9,252 nucleotides of DNA from the NCBI GenBank assembly GCA_029259995.1, contig JAJDEC010000143.1:1-9252 (forward strand), given 5' to 3'. The stretch is from Phycisphaerae bacterium. Its GTDB lineage: Bacteria > Planctomycetota > Phycisphaerae > UBA1845 > UTPLA1. The position numbers were made by a program, and so were the translations under genes. How positions within the stretch are numbered: position 1 is the first letter of the stretch; each line of letters opens with the position of its first letter. Of this stretch, positions 5,770-9,252 are shown in pieces. The notes under the pieces are model-generated. The model saw only the letters and a program-made list of their open reading frames with translations, made no database searches and was not told where the DNA came from.

Positions 5770-8018
5770 ACACAAGACCCTCAACAATCTACCTGTTCGT
5801 CATTGCGATGATCGCGCTTGCGCTTCGATCAGCCCGTGCAGACGATGCGCTCGGGTTTGAGACGAATATTCGACCAATCCTGCAGACGCGCTGCATGGGA
5901 TGCCACAATCCCGAGAAACTCAAGGGCAATCTCGACATGACGACCTATGACAGTCTCCTCGCCGGAAGCAGCAGCGGGAAGATTGTTAATCCCGGCAAGC
6001 CCGACGAGAGCCCGCTCCTTGGCGTCATCATGCACACGCGCGAACCACGCATGCCGCCCAGCGGCAGCAAGATTCCGGACGCGGAAATTCTGGCGATCCG
6101 CACCTGGATTCAGCAGGGCTGTCGAAAAACGCCGGAAGGTGCGGCAGTTGCCGTCGCGGATGGACCGACGGCGCAGCCGATGGAACGCGCTGCCCTGGGC
6201 GATGTCTCGAATCAATTGCCGTTGGCGTGGCCGCTCTCTGATATCACTGAAGCCGAACGGCCGGACGCCGTCACGTCCATCGCAGCACATCCGGGCGCGC
6301 CCGTGATCGCCATCGCCGGCCAGCAACAGGTCTTGATCTACCATCTTCCGACGCAGAAACTCCTCGGCGCATTACCAACGTGGCCGGGATTCCCGAACCA
6401 GGTTCGATTCTCAAACGACGGCCGGTTGCTCTTTGCAGCGGGCGGCGTCGCGGCTAGATCCGGATTCGTGCGGGCATGGAGCGTTGCCGGCGGCGATCAG
6501 ATCCTGCACATTGATCAGGAGTCCGAATCCGTGCGCGCGGCCGACATCGATGTGGATTGTCGCTGGTGTGCATTCGGTGGTCCATCGGGCATCGTCCAGA
6601 TTCAGGATCTGGCGACCAACAAGATCGTCCATCGACTTGAGAAACACACGGACTGGATCACGGACATCTGTTTCAGTCCGGACGGCCTGCTGCTCGCCAC
6701 GGCCGATCGAGCCGGTGCCGTTTTTATCTGGGAGGCGGAATCCCACAATCTGATGCACGCCCTGCCGACGCATCCCGCAGCCGTGACGTCACTCGCATGG
6801 CGTGGTGATTCCAATTTGTTGGCGACCGCCTGCGAAGATGGACGAGTCCGTACCTACGAGCCCGACAACGGATCCGAAGTGAAATCGTGGGTTTCGTCTT
6901 CGGAGGGCACGATGTGCGTTCGCTGGTCGCACGACGGCCGACTGGTGACGGCGAGTCGCGATCGGCTCGTGAAGACCTGGAATGCGGACTTCGCTCCGGC
7001 CAGATCAATTCCGGCGTTTGCAGACATCGCACTCGCCTGCACGTTCGACAGCTCGGACCAGAGGATTGTTGCATCGGACTACGACGGAATCGTCAGCATC
7101 TTCGATTCGGCGACAGGGGCTCTGATTGGGCAACTCGACGCCAATCCGCCATCCCTGGAACAGCAGATTCAATTGGCGAGCCAACGTCATGATGAATCAG
7201 CGCAACAGGCCGAGGCCGATCGCAAGGCCTCAGAGGCTGCAAAGGCCGCGCTCGATGCGGCAAACAAGGCGCTTGCAACGTCGTCGCAGACGCTTGCGAG
7301 CAAAGCACTCGAGTTGAAACGCCTGCGCGCAGCGGAACTTCGCGAGCAGTTGGGTCGATTGCGAGACCAACTGGCGCAATTGAAGCGGACGCACCAGCCA
7401 ATCTACGACGACGCAGCGGTGGCGGACCAGTCGATCGTTCAGGCCACGGCTGCGCTGGCGAATGCGCGGAGCACGCTTGCCGCCATTGACACGGCCAACT
7501 CCGCAACCGAGACACAGCGAAAGTCAACAAATGATCAGATTGCCGCGTTGAATGCAACGCAGCAGACGACGCAATCTCAGCTGCAGGCCGCAAAGGCCGC
7601 CCATGCCCATCTGGTCGGCGCCGTCGACGGAATTCAGTCGCAATTGACGGCGTTGCCCGACAACGCGGGCCTGAAGTCTGCATTGGACGACGCCGCGCGC
7701 GCCAGAGATCGGATGAGCACCGAAGTCGAGTCCCTTCAAACCCAACTCGTCGCCGTCGCGGATAATATCAACCAATCGACGACGGTTCTCGCGACGCTGC
7801 AATCACAGGATTCCGAAGCAACTAAAGCCAGAATACAGGCCGTCCAGCAGGTGAGCGATCTTGAGGCCCAGGTTGAAAAGTTGATGGCTGACGCCGAAAC
7901 GCGAAAAACACAGCGGACGGAAGCGAAGAACCAGGAAACGGCGATCGAGACGCAGATCACAGCGCAACGGGAGGCCTATCGCGCCATTATCGCAGAAGTG
8001 GCGGAGGCGTTTCAATGA
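5766..8018 (+). CDS. Secreted cytochrome c (PSCyt1) - WD40 propeller - coiled-coil protein
   Basis: This is 750 residues from GTG 5766. The frame is open upstream to ATG 5712, but that extension (WNQQHCCAWKNARIDET) looks non-coding and lacks an SD. GTG 5766 overlaps the leader ORF stop and gives a classic signal peptide, NTRPS then IYLFVIAMIALAL, with likely cleavage after ARA. PSCyt1 follows at about 28-120: C43-MG-C46-H47 binds haem and Met96 in EPRMPPSG is the probable distal ligand. Residues about 168-458 hold seven WD40-type blades, for example FSPDGLLLATADRAGAVFIWE and WSHDGRLVTASRDRLVKTWN, enough for a closed propeller. From about 463 to the end there is a long Ala/Gln/Glu-rich coiled coil, broken near QPIYDD and LPDNAG. 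No further membrane segment was seen. The mature protein should lie outside the inner membrane. The role is probably electron transfer plus scaffolding with the DUF1549/DUF1553 protein; partner and substrate are unknown. Confidence 0.9.
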   Translation: MNTRPSTIYLFVIAMIALALRSARADDALGFETNIRPILQTRCMGCHNPEKLKGNLDMTTYDSLLAGSSSGKIVNPGKPDESPLLGVIMHTREPRMPPSGSKIPDAEILAIRTWIQQGCRKTPEGAAVAVADGPTAQPMERAALGDVSNQLPLAWPLSDITEAERPDAVTSIAAHPGAPVIAIAGQQQVLIYHLPTQKLLGALPTWPGFPNQVRFSNDGRLLFAAGGVAARSGFVRAWSVAGGDQILHIDQESESVRAADIDVDCRWCAFGGPSGIVQIQDLATNKIVHRLEKHTDWITDICFSPDGLLLATADRAGAVFIWEAESHNLMHALPTHPAAVTSLAWRGDSNLLATACEDGRVRTYEPDNGSEVKSWVSSSEGTMCVRWSHDGRLVTASRDRLVKTWNADFAPARSIPAFADIALACTFDSSDQRIVASDYDGIVSIFDSATGALIGQLDANPPSLEQQIQLASQRHDESAQQAEADRKASEAAKAALDAANKALATSSQTLASKALELKRLRAAELREQLGRLRDQLAQLKRTHQPIYDDAAVADQSIVQATAALANARSTLAAIDTANSATETQRKSTNDQIAALNATQQTTQSQLQAAKAAHAHLVGAVDGIQSQLTALPDNAGLKSALDDAARARDRMSTEVESLQTQLVAVADNINQSTTVLATLQSQDSEATKARIQAVQQVSDLEAQVEKLMADAETRKTQRTEAKNQETAIETQITAQREAYRAIIAEVAEAFQ

Positions 8019-8092
8019 GTCTTTTGTGGACCCTCCCGGGCGATCATGCGCAACGGACCCGTAAGCGCCTGCTTGCAACAGCTCGCGAATGA
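8015..8092 (+). CDS. Candidate 25-codon small ORF overlapping the WD40 gene stop
   Basis: ATG 8015 overlaps the TGA of the previous gene (ATGA). GGAGG at 8003-8007 lies 7 nt upstream, an ideal SD spacing. The frame encodes 25 residues, starting MSLLWTLPGDHAQ and ending in a basic stretch RTRKRLLATARE, with TGA at 8090-8092. The SD falls inside Val-Ala-Glu-Ala codons of the coiled coil, so it could be accidental. No family is recognised. It may be a real small protein, a degraded gene start, or chance. Confidence 0.3.
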   Translation: MSLLWTLPGDHAQRTRKRLLATARE

Positions 8093-8167
8093 CATAGGCT
8101 CCACGTCGGTACTTCGATGAAGATTCAGCAGTAACAATGCTTCCCGTGCGAACCAATGACGAGCCGC

Positions 8168-8172
8168 AAGGA
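8168..8172 (+). promoter_or_regulatory. Shine-Dalgarno AAGGA deciding start 8180
   Basis: AAGGA lies 7 nt before ATG 8180. The upstream in-frame ATG at 8156 has no SD-like sequence before it, so 8180 is the preferred start of the downstream methyltransferase-like gene. Confidence 0.55.
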
Positions 8173-8179
8173 CTCAACG

Positions 8180-8950
8180 ATGAAACGACCTTCGATTGAA
8201 GAGCTGGATTACAGCCAGACGCCATTGGGCGAATTGATCCTTCGCCGCCGCGTCGTGCGTTCTCTGGGCGACAAGGAGATCTTCGAAGTCAAAATGGACG
8301 GTCAGTTTCTCATGTCCAGTCTTACGAATTCCGCTGAGATCGCGCTGGCGGATATTGCGATGGACATGTTGAACGAAAGCGAATGTGATGTGCTCGTCGG
8401 CGGACTCGGGTTGGGATATACCGCCAAGGCGGCGCTCGATACTTCCAACGTCCGCTCAGTCACCGTCATTGAGTTCCTGCCTGCGATCATTCAATGGCAC
8501 GAGCGGCATTTGGTTCCGCTCGGCGCAGTCCTGGGCGAGGATTCGCGCTGTCGAATCGTGCAGGACGACTTCTTCCGTTACATTCAGATGGGGAATGCTG
8601 CGCCGCCGGAGCCGCGAGAATCAATGGCCGACGCCATTCTGCCGGAACGATATCACGCAATCCTCCTGGATATCGATCATTCGCCCCAGTCGCTGCTCCA
8701 CGCCAACCACGCCGCGTTCTACACGGCCAACGGACTCAGTCGGCTCCGAGAGAGGCTCGCACCTGGCGGCGTTTTTGCACTCTGGTCCGCCGAGGCGCCC
8801 GACGCCAGTTTTCTGGACAATCTCCGGACTGCGTTGATGACTGTCACGGTTCATGAATCCCGGTTCTTCAACCCGCTCCTGAATGAAGAAGATGTGAATT
8901 ACATCGTGACGGGTATTGGCGATGGCCCGGCGAATTCGACGATCGCATGA
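8180..8950 (+). CDS. Spermidine-synthase-like / SAM-dependent methyltransferase-fold protein
   Basis: This is 256 residues from ATG 8180 (264 from ATG 8156). An N-terminal beta-rich part (about 12-50, GELILRRRVVRS, FEVKMDGQFLMSS) resembles the small domain before the catalytic fold of spermidine synthases. The Rossmann nucleotide-binding fold follows: VLVGGLGLGY (72-80) is motif I, VTVIEF with Glu98 is the ribose-binding acidic position, IVQDDFF (126-132) is the adenine-side acidic motif, and YHAILLDIDHSP (158-169) takes the place of the usual YDVIIVDSTDP. The GGGDG signature with its polyamine-site Asp is replaced by GGLGLG, so true spermidine synthase activity is doubtful; an S-adenosylmethionine-dependent enzyme of unknown substrate is more likely. 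There is no signal peptide, so it is cytosolic. It is separated from the upstream gene by 161 bp and is probably not part of the export operon. Confidence 0.85.
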   Translation: MKRPSIEELDYSQTPLGELILRRRVVRSLGDKEIFEVKMDGQFLMSSLTNSAEIALADIAMDMLNESECDVLVGGLGLGYTAKAALDTSNVRSVTVIEFLPAIIQWHERHLVPLGAVLGEDSRCRIVQDDFFRYIQMGNAAPPEPRESMADAILPERYHAILLDIDHSPQSLLHANHAAFYTANGLSRLRERLAPGGVFALWSAEAPDASFLDNLRTALMTVTVHESRFFNPLLNEEDVNYIVTGIGDGPANSTIA

Positions 8951-9026
8951 CGTTGTGCATCGGCGACTCAACCAAACGGGGAGTGCGGGCGTCTCGCCCG
9001 CACAAACACGAAACGCAGGCGGGCGA
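8950..9026 (+). repeat. 77-bp direct repeat, copy 1
   Basis: Bases 8950-9026 are identical to 9176-9252 at an offset of 226 bp, by direct reading. The repeat starts at the last base of the gene's TGA stop and includes about 33 bp of non-palindromic sequence (CGTTGTGCATCGGCGACTCA and onward), then the REP-like palindrome. Upstream of 8950 the two copies drop to about 75% identity (33 of 44 bases). Confidence 0.9.
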
Positions 9027-9037
9027 GACGCCCGCAC
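8983..9037. repeat. REP-like compound palindrome
   Basis: Arm 1 (8983-9003) is itself a perfect hairpin: GTGCGGGCG, loop TCT, CGCCCGCAC. Arm 2 holds GCGGGCG, loop AGA, CGCCCGC at 9019-9035. The arms are also inverted copies of each other: 8983-9001 is the reverse complement of 9019-9037 (19 bp). The element can thus form two small hairpins or one long cruciform around the 17-nt spacer 9002-9018. It resembles REP/REPIN elements, which in other bacteria are moved by REP-associated tyrosine transposases (RAYTs); none is visible here. It may also slow or stop transcription after the gene, but no T-run follows. Confidence 0.8.
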
Positions 9038-9131
9038 CCCCAAATCTCGAATTTGCAGTGTCGTCCTGCACTCAAAATGCATTTCGAATGGCAGTGACGG
9101 CTCGATTCAGAATGTCGGCGTTGTCGTAGCT

Positions 9132-9176
9132 GTGACAGGCATTGGCGAATGCCCGGGCGAATCAACGATCGAATAA
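9132..9176 (+). pseudogene. Relic resembling the 3' end of the methyltransferase-like gene
   Basis: Translated in the matching frame, 9132-9176 reads VTGIGECPGESTIE then TAA. The end of the intact gene reads VTGIGDGPANSTIA then TGA. Nucleotide identity is about 75% over 44 bases without gaps. Similarity fades upstream of 9132: NVGVVVA against DVNYIV is weak, and no start or body of a second gene is present in 8951-9131. This looks like the tail of a diverged paralogue brought in with the adjoining repeat. Confidence 0.5.
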
Positions 9177-9252
9177 CGTTGTGCATCGGCGACTCAACCA
9201 AACGGGGAGTGCGGGCGTCTCGCCCGCACAAACACGAAACGCAGGCGGGCGA
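9176..9252 (+). repeat. 77-bp direct repeat, copy 2 (cut by window end)
   Basis: This copy is identical to 8950-9026 and continues past the window edge. It contains the first hairpin arm (9209-9229: GTGCGGGCG, TCT, CGCCCGCAC) and the beginning of the second arm. The array may continue further right. Confidence 0.9.

Larger units (their letters stand above)
8951..9252. other. Gene-free region at right edge
   Basis: No intact gene is supported in these 302 bases. They hold the two REP-like repeat copies, the gene-tail relic, and 9038-9131, about 94 bp in which I see no recognisable structure. Open frames crossing the palindromes give peptides such as GRDARTP and AGVSPA, which are artefacts of the repeat. 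Confidence 0.7.

Noticed and set aside
8073..8100. TTGCAA and TAGGCT resembling a sigma-70 promoter with a 16-bp spacer
   Set aside because: The match to consensus is poor and planctomycete promoter signals are not well enough known to support it.
8137..8199. 20-codon ORF before the methyltransferase-like gene
   Set aside because: It has no SD and runs into the next gene in another frame without a stop/start overlap; chance is the simplest explanation.
8916..9231. Short open frames on both strands through the repeats
   Set aside because: Their sequence (GRDARTP, AGVSPA, AGETPA) is translation of the GC-rich palindrome. Only the gene-tail similarity at 9132-9176 was kept.

Overview
The window looks like planctomycete (or closely allied PVC-group) chromosome. 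The basis is family content, not a search: DUF1501, PPC-domain, DUF1549/DUF1553 and PSCyt1-WD40 proteins in one gene string are typical of that phylum. The DNA is GC-rich and almost fully coding on the + strand.

Layout. (1) 1-564: C-terminal part of a DUF1501 protein, cut by the left edge. (2) 561-3044: secreted protein with two PPC-type beta domains and a Pro/Ala-rich tail, joined to gene 1 by a GTGA stop/start overlap. (3) 3041-5584: large secreted protein with a CX4CH haem-like motif, Ig-like (Big_2) domains, a CXXCH motif and DUF1549+DUF1553, again joined by a GTGA overlap. (4) 5585-5765: an unusually structured gap with three degenerate 17-bp repeats, two mutually exclusive hairpins and a 23-codon ORF with a strong Shine-Dalgarno (SD) sequence. 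The stop of that ORF overlaps the likely GTG start of the next gene. (5) 5766-8018: secreted protein with a monohaem cytochrome domain (PSCyt1), a seven-bladed WD40 propeller and a coiled coil of about 290 residues. A candidate 25-codon ORF overlaps its stop. (6) 8180-8950: cytosolic spermidine-synthase-like Rossmann-fold protein that lacks the polyamine-binding signature. (7) 8951-9252: no intact gene; REP-like palindromes, a 77-bp exact direct repeat with a 226-bp offset, and a relic resembling the 3' end of gene 6.

Genes 1-5 read as one co-directional, mostly translationally coupled unit whose products (at least 2, 3 and 5) carry export signals. With two cytochrome-type proteins, a propeller and beta-sandwich proteins, an envelope-located redox or substrate-binding assembly is a reasonable inference. 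The true role of this widespread planctomycete gene set is not established. Gene 6 is separated by a 161-bp gap and is probably a distinct function. No tRNA, rRNA, CRISPR array, transposase or phage gene was seen. The most unusual parts are the leader region at 5597-5769 and the repeat cluster at the right edge.
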